Notes: a model not told the origin generated them from the letters alone. A DNA stretch of 64,000 nt from Hansfordia pulvinata (GCA_006538405.1 BJKQ01000006.1:2193001-2257000), one strand, 5' to 3'. Positions 23,739 to 34,854 are shown, counted from the first letter of the stretch. Translations and numbers: made by a program.

Positions 23739-25259
23739 ATGGCGCGCACAGAGCCCGACCGCCACACGTTCTACGCCGGCAAGCCACAGCCGTCGCAGCA
23801 GTCGCCCGGCGCTATCGACTCGGTCGACCCCTCCACCGGGCAGCCCGTTTGCGCCGTCCACTCGTCCTCCCACGCCTCCGTCGACGCAGCCATCGGCGCT
23901 GCTCGAGCCGCCTTTCCTTCGTGGTCTGCGACGCCACCCATCGAACGCGCCCGTGTCTTGCAACGTGCCGTCGGCCTCTTGCGCGCCCGTAATGACGATC
24001 TGGCGCGCATCGAGACCCTTGACACGGGCAAGCCGTTTACCGAGACCAGCACTGTCGACGTCGTCACCGGCGCCGACGTCCTCGAATATTTCGCCAACCT
24101 CGTCGCCAGCGGCGGACTCAATGGCGAGAGCTTTCGCCTGCGCCCTTCAGCGTCCGTCCAGACCACCAAGGAGCCCCTAGGCGTCTGCGCCGGCATCGGC
24201 GCGTGGAACTACCCCATCCAGATTGCCCTGTGGAAGTCGGCGCCCTGCTTGGCTGCGGGCAATTGCATGATCTACAAGCCCAGCGAGTACACACCTCTGC
24301 ACGCCCAGCGCCTGGCCGAGATCTACAAGGAGGCTGGCCTGCCCGACGGCGTCTTCAACGTCGTCTACGGCGCCGGGGATGTTGGCGCCTACCTGACCAC
24401 GCACTCGGCTATCGCCAAGGTCAGCTTCACGGGGCAGGTCAGCACCGGCAAGAAAGTAGCGGGCTCTGCCGCCGGTGGCATGAAGTACGTCACCATGGAG
24501 CTGGGTGGCAAAAGCCCCGTGGTCGTGCTCCCGGATGCGGCCGTCGGGCAGGCTGTCGACATTGCCATGATGGCCAACTTCTTCAGCACCGGCCAGGTCT
24601 GCACCAACGGCACCCGCGTCTTCATTCCCCGCTCAATGAAGAAGGACTTTGAGAAGGATCTGCTGAACAAGATGCAGTACGTCCGTGCTGGTGACCTGCA
24701 TGACTCTGCAACCAATTTCGGCCCCCTCAGCAGCGGCATGCACCGCGACAAGGTCGTGGACTACATCCGTAGGGGCATCGAGGAGGACAAGGCGACGCTG
24801 CTTTATGGCGGCACGGGCACCCCCGTCGGGATCCCCGCCGCGCTCAAGAGGGGCTACTGGGTTCAGCCGACCGTCTTCACCGACTGCACCGACGAGATGA
24901 CCATTGTCAAGGAGGAGATATTTGGGCCCGTCATGTCGATCCTGACGTACGACGACGGCGGCAGCAACAGGGGCATCGACGAGGCGGTGCGGCGGGCCAA
25001 CGCGACAGAGCTGGGCCTGGCGGCAGGCGTCGTGGGGCGCGACATCGATGCCTGCCACTCGGTGGTGGCACAGCTGCAGGCCGGCATCACCTGGGTCAAC
25101 ACGTGGGGCGAGTCGCCGGCCGAGATGGCCGTGGGTGGTTGGAAGCAGAGCGGCGTGGGCGTCGAGAACGGCCGGCGTGGGCTCGAGGCGTGGGTTCGGA
25201 ACAAGAGCACGCTCGTGGAGATGGGTGGTCCCATCGAGAGCGTCTTTGCGAAGCTATGA
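23739..25259 (+). CDS. Betaine aldehyde dehydrogenase (ALDH9/BADH type)
   Basis: NAD(P)-dependent oxidation of betaine aldehyde to glycine betaine, the second step after choline oxidase. Single exon, 506 residues, normal for the family. The aldehyde dehydrogenase signature residues are present: GAWNYP with Asn157, Lys180 in KPSEYTP, general base Glu254 in MELGGKSP, and catalytic Cys288 in TGQVCTNGTR. NTWGESPAEMAVGGWKQSG near the C-terminus is a BADH-like substrate-pocket segment. The protein ends in AKL, a peroxisomal PTS1-type tripeptide. Other ALDH9 substrates such as aminobutyraldehyde are possible, but the divergent choline oxidase argues for betaine aldehyde. Confidence 0.92.
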   Translation: MARTEPDRHTFYAGKPQPSQQSPGAIDSVDPSTGQPVCAVHSSSHASVDAAIGAARAAFPSWSATPPIERARVLQRAVGLLRARNDDLARIETLDTGKPFTETSTVDVVTGADVLEYFANLVASGGLNGESFRLRPSASVQTTKEPLGVCAGIGAWNYPIQIALWKSAPCLAAGNCMIYKPSEYTPLHAQRLAEIYKEAGLPDGVFNVVYGAGDVGAYLTTHSAIAKVSFTGQVSTGKKVAGSAAGGMKYVTMELGGKSPVVVLPDAAVGQAVDIAMMANFFSTGQVCTNGTRVFIPRSMKKDFEKDLLNKMQYVRAGDLHDSATNFGPLSSGMHRDKVVDYIRRGIEEDKATLLYGGTGTPVGIPAALKRGYWVQPTVFTDCTDEMTIVKEEIFGPVMSILTYDDGGSNRGIDEAVRRANATELGLAAGVVGRDIDACHSVVAQLQAGITWVNTWGESPAEMAVGGWKQSGVGVENGRRGLEAWVRNKSTLVEMGGPIESVFAKL

Positions 25260-25788
25260 TGCCGTGCATTCAGGCGACTGGATGTCGCGTCGGACCGAGT
25301 CGCATTTCTTCGAAAGTCTGTACCTGGCGCAATTTGATACCACATCCTTTCCGGCACTGTAAGATGAGATGAGACCGGGTTCAACCATTTCGTGACCATA
25401 CCATGGCAAGGAACGAGGGAAACCACCGTCCAGGCGCATGTATTTGTCTCCGCTTGCCTTTTCCACCCCTGCGAGGAGGCCGCGACGATCGAATCACTCT
25501 CTGGATCTTCGGCAGTTCCTGCCCTCCCCTTTTCGTTACCTATTCAACGCCCCGTCCTTCCTCGACCAAGCCGCCCATCGTACAAGGAAGCTGACGTCTT
25601 ACGGCAGGAAGGCAGTCCGAGGATGGGTCGAGAGGCCCCAGGGTATGAGAACATCTCTAGCCCATCTGGCCGGCCCCGATCACCTTTGCGTACAGCTCAA
25701 CATTGACTTCCAATTCATCAATCTCGAGCAATCCCTTAGGTATCATTTTGGTCCACGCGCCCGACTCTTCGCATGTAAAGAGTCGGCC
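25260..25788. other. Intergenic, BADH to RING gene
   Basis: Holds the BADH 3' UTR and the promoter/5' UTR of the RING gene. The RING frame is open upstream to 25438, but that part lacks protein character and is treated as leader. Confidence 0.5.
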
Positions 25789-26562
25789 ATGAGCGAACGC
25801 CGAGCAGCCAACAACTCGCCAGACAACGGCAGCCGGGATTCACCTCCCGATCCCACTGCTTCGCTCTATACTCCCCGCGCAGAACCGTATTTTCCCTGGA
25901 GGGACACCATCGACGTCCTCATGGATGTGCATCAAAACGTCCTTTTCCAGTTTGTCTCGAGTCGGGCCGAGTACGAAGCACATGGCGAGACACTCCAATC
26001 CGATGGCTGGACAGACGAAGAGGTGCGAATGTTGAGCAGACTCGGCATCAGGGACATACACTCTTTCAGCGAGGTCAGGCCCTCCGGAGGCGGAAAAAAA
26101 GGGTCCAAAGCGGCTCCGACCGGTAGCGTGCCGGTCGAGTCCAACTTTATCCCATCCATCTTGGACATGTATGACGAGACGGGCAGGCTCAAGAAAGAGA
26201 ACAGGGGCGCAACCATCAAAGTCCCGTGCGCAATCTGCTGCGAGCACGACCTGGAGTGGAACCTCCCCTGGTCGGGTCTCACCGATAGTCACGACATTTT
26301 CGCGATTCTACGGTGCGGGCATGCTTTCGGATCCTCCTGCCTGAAGGATGTGGCAAGCTCCGTGTCACCAGGGACGCAGGCGCTCGGAACCTGTCCCTTT
26401 TGCCGAAGACCTGGCCGTTGTCAACTTTTGGGAGGCAGGCTCCTGCTACTGCCGAACCCGACACGCGAATACATTGTCTTCCTGAAAGCCGCTCTCGCGC
26501 AGTCGCCCGACTACTACTGCTGGGTCTGCCAGAGTAAGGAGGGGAAGAAATACTGGGAGTAG
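25789..26562 (+). CDS. Degenerate RING-type zinc-finger protein
   Basis: 257 residues from the ATG at 25789 to a TAG at 26560-26562. The centre has a RING-like arrangement: CAIC, then RCGH, then a single Cys in GSSC, then CPFC. One of the eight usual metal ligands has no obvious counterpart, so ubiquitin-ligase activity is uncertain. A second short CWVC pair lies just before the stop. The upstream half is polar with no named domain. The same reading frame continues with protein-like sequence beyond the stop (next entry), so this may be a truncated allele, a readthrough gene or a pseudogene. Confidence 0.6.
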   Translation: MSERRAANNSPDNGSRDSPPDPTASLYTPRAEPYFPWRDTIDVLMDVHQNVLFQFVSSRAEYEAHGETLQSDGWTDEEVRMLSRLGIRDIHSFSEVRPSGGGKKGSKAAPTGSVPVESNFIPSILDMYDETGRLKKENRGATIKVPCAICCEHDLEWNLPWSGLTDSHDIFAILRCGHAFGSSCLKDVASSVSPGTQALGTCPFCRRPGRCQLLGGRLLLLPNPTREYIVFLKAALAQSPDYYCWVCQSKEGKKYWE

Positions 26563-27096
26563 GGGGCCTCCAGAGTCATATTTGACCTCATCCTGAAGAT
26601 GGACAAGCCTTTCCCCCGCAAGCTCCGGGAGCAGCTGTGGAATCAGATTCCGTACCGCTTGGCGTACCTGCTCAGAAGGTTGATCGTCAGTGACCTTCGA
26701 CGCTTCTATGGATTGTATGCATCGAGCGGGCAAGGTGGGACCGATTCCTCGGTAGTCATCGCGCGTGGGAGCCGCGACAGCACGAGCGGAGGAACCTCAT
26801 CTCACGACACACAATCGACTGCCCCGGGCCTCCCGGAAAGAGACGGCATTTTCTCGAGATTCACACCAATCCAGTTGATCTGCATAGCCCGCGCCATCTG
26901 GCAGTTCCGCCCTCGTCCGCCCAAGGTCCCGTGCACAAGCATGCGGCTGAGTCCACCGAAGCTGATTCACTTGCAAAAATGGAGGGTGATTTGCACATAC
27001 GACGCAAAATACGCGGACGCAGTGCGCGATGAGCGTCTTATTACTGAGGAGGAAATCGCGAGGGCGGCTCATGAGAGCACACTTCATTGGGTATAA
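26563..27096 (+). pseudogene. In-frame continuation of the RING gene after a TAG
   Basis: Directly after the TAG at 26560-26562 the same frame stays open to 27096 (177 codons). It encodes helical, charged, protein-like sequence (for example KLREQLWNQIPYRLAYLLRR) with coding-like codon use. I could not build an intron that removes the stop while keeping frame: candidates are 29-50 nt and either lose frame or have poor splice sites. It reads as the C-terminal half of the RING protein cut off by one nonsense codon. An independent 165-residue gene from the ATG at 26599 is the alternative. Confidence 0.45.
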
Positions 27097-29580
27097 TACA
27101 GCGCGCTCCACTCCCGCTTCCTGTCGTTCTCGAGCGCCGGTCTCTGAGGCATCACTGCTGGTTCAGCTCGAGGCGCTGTGCGTCGGACGGGCGCTGTCTG
27201 ATAATAGCATTAGACCATTATGGTGTTCTTAGCGCAGGTCACTCGAAGACATCTTTTCTTGAGGCATGCTATCCAACGCAAGGCGATAACAAACAAAGAC
27301 TGTTGTTCGAGAGATCTGAGTGGCCTGTGAGATGACAAAACTCCAATAGTGACCTGCACGGCTACGACGCCCGACACCCAGTACCCTCACGAAGCTAGCC
27401 TCCTGTCTTCTCATCAACTTGTCGAGCTGGAAAAAAACACCCACTTGCCCGCCCTGCCCTCCCAGGCAAGGGCAAAATCCCCAGAGGAAGAGGCCAGCCC
27501 ACTGTTGCGCACCCTAGCGAGGCGGACTTATCTGTTTCTTGATCCGAAAGGCCGCCGGTGCCGGGCAAGGCCACGGATCAAGGCCGGACTCGGGCGTCCA
27601 GGACAGACATGCCCGCATGCCGTAGCCTTGGGCTGTCCGATTCTTCTGCCGTCCATCCCACCCTCCTACTGCACGATACCCCGCCCGCTGGCTCCCAGAA
27701 CCAGGCGCGTCGCCGGCGGTGGCTTGGGCCGCGTGTCTGAGCCGAGGCCCCCTCCCTCTCCATGCTGATGTGTGTTCGAGTCTCCTGTTGGTAGAAAGGC
27801 GACGAAGAGGGGGATAAAAGCCCCGAGCCTTGCAGTGCGGGAGAGGGGGGGAGGCGGGGAGGAGACGTGCATGCATGGGTGGTGGTGGGTGGTGGACCTA
27901 CTACCACCTTGCCTACCTACCTACCTACCCTACATATATGAGATTTACCCCAAGCGATCGGCAGCCCGTGGGCGCTTAGTTAGAGCAGACCGCTCCGCAG
28001 CCGGGCGGCAAAGGACGGATGCGGCTCACGAACACCCTCCACCCGTCCCAAGAGAAGCAGCACTTTTCTCTGGGTGTCACCCTCGTCAGAGTCATTTGGG
28101 GACTGCTGCGTGCTGGTGAATATGCTGAATGAACGGAGCCTCAACGGAGCCCCGAGGGAGCCTCAGAAGAGCCTCAGGTGACACCTCGATGGCCTCAGCA
28201 CTTTTACCTCGTGATCGCAGCCTCTCGCGGCGGCCTGGGAGAGATCGGCTCCGCGAACGAGGAGAAGGGCCGGGAGAGACAGCCTGAGTAAGGCCCAGCC
28301 TGCCTCGCGGTCGGACGCAGAGCCTCGCCGGAGGATTAGGTAGGTATGGATGGGAGTTTGATCTGTTGCAGGGCCAATCTGTGGGGGGGGTGAGCCCTGT
28401 GCATTTGCCTATTTCGGCCTGCCGATCGCAAGGCTTCCCCCTCCCGTCCCGTGCCGGGGAAATCGGAACAGCCGATGGATGCATGCTCGGGGCTTCAGCT
28501 GCGTCGCACAAACGTGATGACAGTTTTGTAATTTGAACACGGAGAGCGGCCGGAGGAATGTGAACGAAAACCCAGACAGAAGATCGAGGCCTGATATCTC
28601 GGTTTCCATCCCTTAACACATAAGAAGCCCGGCGGCCCGGCGGGAAACACTCTTCTCCTGCAGCGGCTTTGGGATCTCTGCCATCTTGAAGACTCCTTGG
28701 TGGGGGTTGGGGCTTTTTCAGTTTTTCCTTTTCTTTTTCTACTTCTTTTTTCTTTCGATTATCTTCGCTGGTAACTTGAACGCCTTTGCAGAAGAAGAAA
28801 AACTCCAACAATTCCCTCCTCGCAGACTGGGACAATAATATTCGGCAACACACGCCCCAAGCTCATAAAATGCCGACCCAAAGTCTCCTCGCGTCCTGGC
28901 CCGCCGACCATAACCTCACCAGGCCGACTCAAGGGTGTGTGAGCGATGCAATCAGAATGTGACCAAAGCCAAACGAGCCCAACGCGACCAAAGCAGAGGC
29001 CAGCGCCGATAACCTTACATGCTGGAGATCTTCAAACAAAAAACAAAAGGCGCTGAACAAGAAGAAGAAGAAGAGGGAGAGACAGAAAAACGAGAAAAGA
29101 CCGTTGCCGTGGGGAACGTGGCTGCCTTTTTTTTTTTTGTCTAACCTTTTGGGCTCCTCTTATCGGACAGATAGGTGAGCGCAAGTATATCGACCCGGTA
29201 CCGTCTTTTCCTGTATCTGCCTCTCTTTTTGCAATGGGGAAGGGGGATGGTGGGGGGAGGGGGGTCGGCTTGCCCCTTCTGAGCCCTTTCCGTCCCCCCC
29301 TTGTTTGATTTTCCATTGTGAAGACAGACTGAGAAAGCAAGGCGAAGCAAGATGATGGAGCAAAGCAAGATGATGGAGCAAAGCAAGATGATGGAGCAAA
29401 GCAAGATGATGGAGCAAAGCAAGGTGAATAAGCAAAGCAACGATGTTGACGGCCATTTCACAGCGAGATCCCCCTCTCCCATCACGAGCCGACGAGAACC
29501 GAGAAAAATTCCAACAAAGATCCCCCCTTTCGAGCTCCTCCCGACGCCTCCACAACAAGACCCGCGCACCTGCGAAAGGC
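27097..29580. other. Intergenic, no gene seen
   Basis: A 2.5 kb gap. It contains a CTACC/GTAGG run at 27911-27930, mixed pyrimidine tracts near 28700-28760, a poly-T run near 29127-29138, and the 18-bp tandem repeat listed separately. A 253-codon minus frame (28853-28092) lacks domains and looks like chance opening in low-complexity sequence. Confidence 0.5.
29346..29424 (+). repeat. 18-bp tandem repeat, about 4 copies
   Basis: Four near-perfect copies of an 18-bp unit (AGCAAGATGATGGAGCAA) lie just downstream of the C2H2 zinc-finger gene, probably in its 3' UTR or beyond. The unit length is a multiple of three, so both strands stay open through it, but no gene context supports translation. 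Confidence 0.85.
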
Positions 29581-31096
29581 CTAGGGACGACACTTGTCGT
29601 ACCTGAGGTGAGAGAGCATGTGGTCGACGTGACCCGAGACGAAACCGCAACCGCATTCGAAGCGGTGGGCGTATGTCTGCAGCAGCCCTCGCTGCTGGCC
29701 GTCGGGCGACTCGTGGAGATTCTCAAGGTGGCGCTTGAAGTTGTCTTTGCGGCCACGGATCGTGCGCCCACAAGCGCAGAAGAAGCCGGCGCCCTCGCCG
29801 TGCTTCGAATCGACATGCCTCTCGAGATCCTTTTCCATCGTGAAGGTCACGGGCGGCTTGCCGGGCTTGACACATAAGCCGCACGTCAGATGCCGGAGCG
29901 GCTGGGGTGGGTTCACCGAGATGTCGAATGTGTGGCCGTGCGCCGATCCCGGGAGGTCGGGCGGGACGCCGGCGCTGCCGTTGTAGCTGTTGTTGTTGTC
30001 AGTCTGGTGCTGGTAGTAGTCCCACTGCGGACTCGGGGCGGCCGGCTGGAAGGAGCCGTCATGGACGTCGGCGTCGGGCTGGTCGCTTCTAATAATAATA
30101 CCGCAGTTGACGTTGCCGCCCTGTTGCGGGGCGAAGACGGCGTCGAAAGGAGCAAAAGGTTCGGCAGTGTGGTTGCTGGCGCGAGTGAACACAGTGCTCC
30201 ATGGGTCCTGGCTGTGCTGCGTGAAGCTTTCCGCGACGGCGCCGGGAATGCGAGGCTGACTGGCGAGTGGCGGCTCAAAGGTCGGAGGGTACAGTTGAGT
30301 TCCCAAGCTGAAGCCGCCATGGCCCCCGGGGTTTGTGTTGCTCGCGTGAGGGTTGCTCAGAGTCAGCGGGTCGTAGCTCGAATAGCCCTCAACGCCGCTG
30401 GCGCTCGCGTTGTTTAGATGAGTGTTTTCGAGAGTGTGCGAATCGTGAACCTGAAGGCCAGCAACGCCGAGGCTCGTATCGTTCGTGCAGAAGTCTCCCA
30501 GATACTGCAAGTTATAAGCAAGCGTGTTTTCGCCGCCATCGCCGCCGTCGCCAATGTAGTCAGTGTAGTGGTTCTGGTGGTGCTGAGGTTGGCCCTGAAG
30601 CGAGTTGTACGCGCCCGAGGCCAACGGACCCTGAGCAAAGGTGACGTCGTGCGAGTCTCTCTTCTGGTCATCCCAGGCACTGATGAGCGATAACTCTGTC
30701 GGAGCCGTTGTTGCTGTCGTGAGGAAGGTGCCGCCGCCGCTGTCGTCTTCGTCGCCTCCAGCGTAGCGAGACGAGAAATCGCCGTACGAGCACTCGTACT
30801 CGCCATGCAGAGCCCAGTTGCCTCTCACGACGGGATCGAATGCCAGACCCTGGATGGCGTGGTCTTCCTCATCCTGTTTCAGGGGAGACGGGGCGTCAGC
30901 AAGCTTTCCCAGACAAGAAGGGCGGCGCGGAGCTGCTCGGGCCAGCCCGACCGCCGCTCCATACCCTCCCCAGCCAAAGAGGCTGAGGCTCTAGTGGCAA
31001 CGAGTGGGAGAAGGGGGGGGGGGGGGGGGGGGGGGGAGGTGGTCAAGTGAGACAGTAACGCACCTCGATATAGTAGTCAGGCTGGTAGCCTGCCAT
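29581..31096 (-). CDS. C2H2-type zinc-finger protein
   Basis: Two exons: 31096-31064 encodes the first 11 residues and 30873-29581 the rest, 441 residues in total. The long N-terminal part is acidic and Asn/Gly/Ser-rich and probably disordered. Three zinc-finger-like modules occupy the last 110 residues: CGLC with HVDSKH, CACG with HLENLH, and CGCG with a final HLRYDKC (C2HC). This arrangement of a disordered body with C-terminal fingers is common among fungal transcription factors, but targets cannot be inferred. The 190-bp intron (donor GTGCGT, acceptor GAAACAG) contains a 24-nt poly-C tract on the coding strand. Exon 1 is short and assigned from splice signals and frame, so it is the least certain part. 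Confidence 0.8.
31013..31036 (+). repeat. Poly-G tract, 24 nt, in zinc-finger gene intron
   Basis: Run of 24 G on the plus strand, so poly-C on the sense strand of the zinc-finger gene. It lies entirely inside that gene's only intron, near its 5' splice site. Confidence 0.9.
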
Positions 31097-32030
31097 GATG
31101 ACCGCGAGCTGAGTGCCGAGACCCTGTTGGCGTCTTCTGGTGGTTGGAGAGTAGAGAGGGGAGGGGCGAGCGAGCTCTGCTGAGTAGGGAAGTGTTGTCG
31201 GGGTTCGGCGTCCTTGCATGTGACACGGGCCGTGGGCAGTGGTTTCCAGAGAGTGGCCAGGCCAGGCGGAACTCCAGAGAGGCGAGCCGAAGCAAGGACC
31301 TGGGGTGATAAGATAGAGGCAAGTCAGGACGAAGGGGGACGATCGAGGCGGGAGGGTAAATAAATTAGGGCACGGGAGGATCAGTAAGAAGCACTGGGTA
31401 TACGAGTACACTTCCAGAAACCCGCGCGAACGGGGCGGAGGAGGCCTGCTGCTTTCAAGTACCACAGCCCTCACCTGCACCGACTCGATTGGCTTGCCTC
31501 GCACTACGGGGCCCAGCGAGCTTTATTGTGCGTAGGCAGTCGAGGCGACTTCAAGCTGCTCGCATGGCGGTGGCCGCCCTCCCCCTTTCTTTTCTTCACT
31601 TTCCGAGTACGTACGTTCTGTCCGGGAGGGTCAACCCGGGGCGGGCAGGTAGGAAAGCGTAGGCCTCGAATCGGGTACCCAGGTGCCCACGTCTTTTGAC
31701 TCCTTTATACATTTACAGGGCAGCCAAGAGATTGAATAATAACCAACCCATGTGCTCTTGGGCGGCATCCCAAGTACACTGCCCACAGCAAGCTCTGGAT
31801 TGCGCTGAGCGTGTCACGCGGCCTGTCACCTTGGGGTTGCGCTGAGAATCAGCGAGCATTGGAGATGAGGCCGCGCCTAAGTTTGATGTGGGATCGCGTT
31901 TTGCCTCACTGATGACGGGGCGGCCCGCGGCAGCAGGCCTTACATTGTCACCTCAGGTGGCTGTGCCCGTCCAGGTCCGCAGATCCTCAGCAGCGGCAGT
32001 CATGCACGGGCATTCAGTAGACGATGCCAA

Positions 32031-32042
32031 GGGGGGGGGGGG

Positions 32043-32077
<35 letters not shown>

Positions 32078-32087
32078 GAGGAGGAGA
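32031..32087 (+). repeat. Poly-G tract (24 nt) followed by GGA repeat
   Basis: Twenty-four G at 32031-32054 run directly into about ten AGG/GGA triplets. The whole segment is purine-only on the plus strand and could form unusual structure (quadruplex or triplex). Confidence 0.95.
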
Positions 32088-33164
32088 GAAGGACAGCGAG
32101 AGAGAGTATAGGGCGGAGAGGCAGAGGCGCTTAGGGGACGAGCCAGGGGGCTGGCCGGCTCTGAGCGGCTTGCAGCTTGCGTGCGGCTCTGCTCGACCAG
32201 TCTGACCGTTAACTCGACCGGCAGCGTAAAAAGTTGAGGTGGGTTACGGACTATAAAACTGCTTCCAATGAGGCTCACGGCTGTTCGGCCGGCAGACCGA
32301 CTTGCACAGCCTGGGTTAGGGGGGCACCCGTGCTGGGACGCGGACCTAGTGTCTCGTACCTGGTGCCCGCCTCGCCGCGTTCCCACAAGGAATGGGCGGG
32401 CAAGGATCGACAAATGTTGGCTCGCTTGCTGAGGCTTTTTCGAGACGCAAGGCCGCGATAGCTTTCGCCTAGAAACACGACATTTTGGATGCCTTGCTAC
32501 ACAACTGGTTGCTGACAGCAATGCGGTCAGGGCCGGGCGCAGGCAAACGAGAAGCATGCGATGTGACGAGCCGAAAGAGGAGAACGACAGACTGACCAAG
32601 AGAGGTAAGGCCTTTTAGCTTCGGCCTCGCAATGCAGAATTGTGATGATAGTCGCTAGCACACCGAGAGGACGCAGAACGCCTTATGACGACGCAGCAAG
32701 CAGAGGTCAGTGAAGAATGACTGTTCGTGGTTCTGATTCGCGGCCTCTTCTTCTTCTTCTGCAAAGCCGGCGACTGTTGGCGAGGCCGAGGAGAAAGGGG
32801 GGCAGAGATGAACGCGCCAGCGTGAGCGAGCACGGCCACCTCACCGGCAGCATGTCTCCCGCGCCAGGGCCGTCGCGAAGCCGGGCTGGGACAGAGACGA
32901 GGCAGAGCAGGCAGACTGTCCGGCGTCTTGTCCAGGAAGTACGCGAGGCAGTGCTGCTGCCTCGCGCCGGGCGCGTTCGGACGACAGCCGACTGCTGCAG
33001 TCTATGTTGGCCCCAGTCCGCCTGCACGTCCATCCGACAAGGGTCTTTGTGTGTGTGCACGAGTAGTATGCGCAAGCCTGGCCGCCATCAGCCGCAGTGC
33101 TTAACCCCACGCCAGCGCTGAGCACCCGACTCCGCCCCTGGTCTTGAGTGGGAAACCCGAGTTC

Positions 33165-33187
33165 GGGGGGGGGGGGGGGGGGGGGGG
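33165..33187 (+). repeat. Poly-G tract, 23 nt
   Basis: Uninterrupted run of 23 G on the plus strand in the gene-free region upstream of the zinc-finger gene and downstream of SEH1. Confidence 0.95.
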
Positions 33188-33508
33188 TTGAGAGCACACA
33201 AACGCGGTGTGTGAGCACCACTTGCGCGAACCACACACGGCGAGCGCGGGCGCGGGCAGTGGCATATGGGCGGACAAGCTGGCCATCACTTCTCGAAGCC
33301 AGCAAAGCCATCTTCTCACAATGGCAGCATTGTTGCACCCTGCTCTTGCTCTTTCTCTCCTGACCACCCTTGCTCTGATTCCACTGCCATTACCAGTACT
33401 CTCCTTTGTCAGCGGGAGCCGGGGGACCGAGACGTGACGGCTAACTTAGCGGGTCGGATAGCGGTGGGGTTCATTATAGCTCCCGTGCTCCCCTGCCAGC
33501 ACGCTCAG

Positions 33509-33522
33509 TACGAGTACTCGTA
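33509..33522. repeat. Perfect 14-bp palindrome TACGAGTACTCGTA
   Basis: The longest symmetric form of a motif found many times in the intergenic DNA of this window as half or partial copies (TACGAGTA or TACTCGTA). See the finding on this motif. Confidence 0.85.
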
Positions 33523-34854
33523 GGGCGTCGGTGGCCACGTTTGTCACCCCAATCCTCGACTGCCCCACGGGACGAGAGGATCGTGGCAGGCAGGGGAGGG
33601 GAGTCGAACCTATACTGACTGGTAATTGGCGGTACGGCAGAGCTCCAGCTCAGGCCCATGCAGCACGCCACACCACCAGCCGCCGCCACCCATCAGCAAA
33701 GACTCAAAAGTCCCGGCACGACGAGCCAATCCACACATTTCGTTGCTCGGGAGGGATCTCTCTCCAACCAGGTGCGCGGGAAATGCCCGGCTGACAACGG
33801 TCTCTGGCAGGAAACAAGTCGACACTCTCCGATTTGCGGTGAGGCGGCTCCCCAGTAAACTCGCAGCCACTTCGTACCTACTGGACGGGTTCGGGTACTC
33901 GATGGTGGTCGTGTGTTGGAAGTCGCTATTGAACAAACGGGATACCCCGGCTGGCTACCTGGCCTGCTTTCTGTGGCGGGCACGGCGAGCTGCCTGTGGG
34001 GGGCCGCATTAGCTTGGACTGGGATGCTCCCGTCATACTCGTACGCGGATCCGCAGTCAAACGTACCTGCCCATAGAACCTTCCACACCCCGATGAGATG
34101 GTTACTCGTGCTTGTGCGAGTACACAGCGTGTGCGTCGAGAGCCACCACATGCGGAGAACCGTTGGCCAAGGATTCCCATGCCGCTGAAAAGAAGCAATG
34201 ATGGATGGATGTGTCGGGAGGGACAAACGATGAGGCACAAGGGAGAGTACGGGCAGCCTGCCAAAACCCGCACAGTTGGCTCCCGCCCTTGTGGTTCAGT
34301 TCCTTAAAAATTGGGCGAATGTCCCTTTCCTGGACGGTCGCGCCTTCCACACGTATCCGTGAGGCGATCCGCAAGGCGTCCGTCTCGGGGCGTTTGCCCG
34401 CCCAGGGATCATGTACCTTGCGCACCAGATGTACCGGGTGTCTATAAGCACGCGGGTAGGTGCATGTAGGTAGGCACATGGCCGAACGCGACTGTTCATC
34501 TATTCAGTTCAGCACGCCTAAACAGACGGGAGGAGATGATTTTCTACGAGGTCCAGAGAGTGAGCCCCCCTAATTGGCCGCCGCCAACTGCCAAGGGCAG
34601 TCTTGCCGGCGGCAGCACGACCGCAGCACGAGCCGGCAAGCTGTGGTCTTGCCGGCGGCATCGCGACCGGGAAAAGATCCGCAGCACAATTGGCACCCTG
34701 TGGGCTTGCTGGTGGTAGTAGTACCGAGAGTAGGTAGGTAGCACGCATCGAAAACCCATGTAAGATGCAGAATATAATGCTTAAGATGGTAAAATGCAGG
34801 GGTATCATACAGGCAGATTCGCAGCAAAGAGAAAAAAAGGTCCTCCTTCCCAAA

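Noticed and set aside
28092..28853. 253-codon minus-strand frame
   Set aside because: Built from low-complexity pyrimidine tracts and Arg/Pro/Ser-rich sequence without any recognisable protein segment.
33321..33437. Short frame with a hydrophobic, signal-peptide-like start
   Set aside because: Only 38 codons, with no downstream exon that could be joined by convincing splice sites.
33531..33620. B-box-like sequence (GGTTCGACTCC on the minus strand) as a possible tRNA gene
   Set aside because: The flanking bases do not pair as a T stem and no acceptor stem or A box is present at the right distance.
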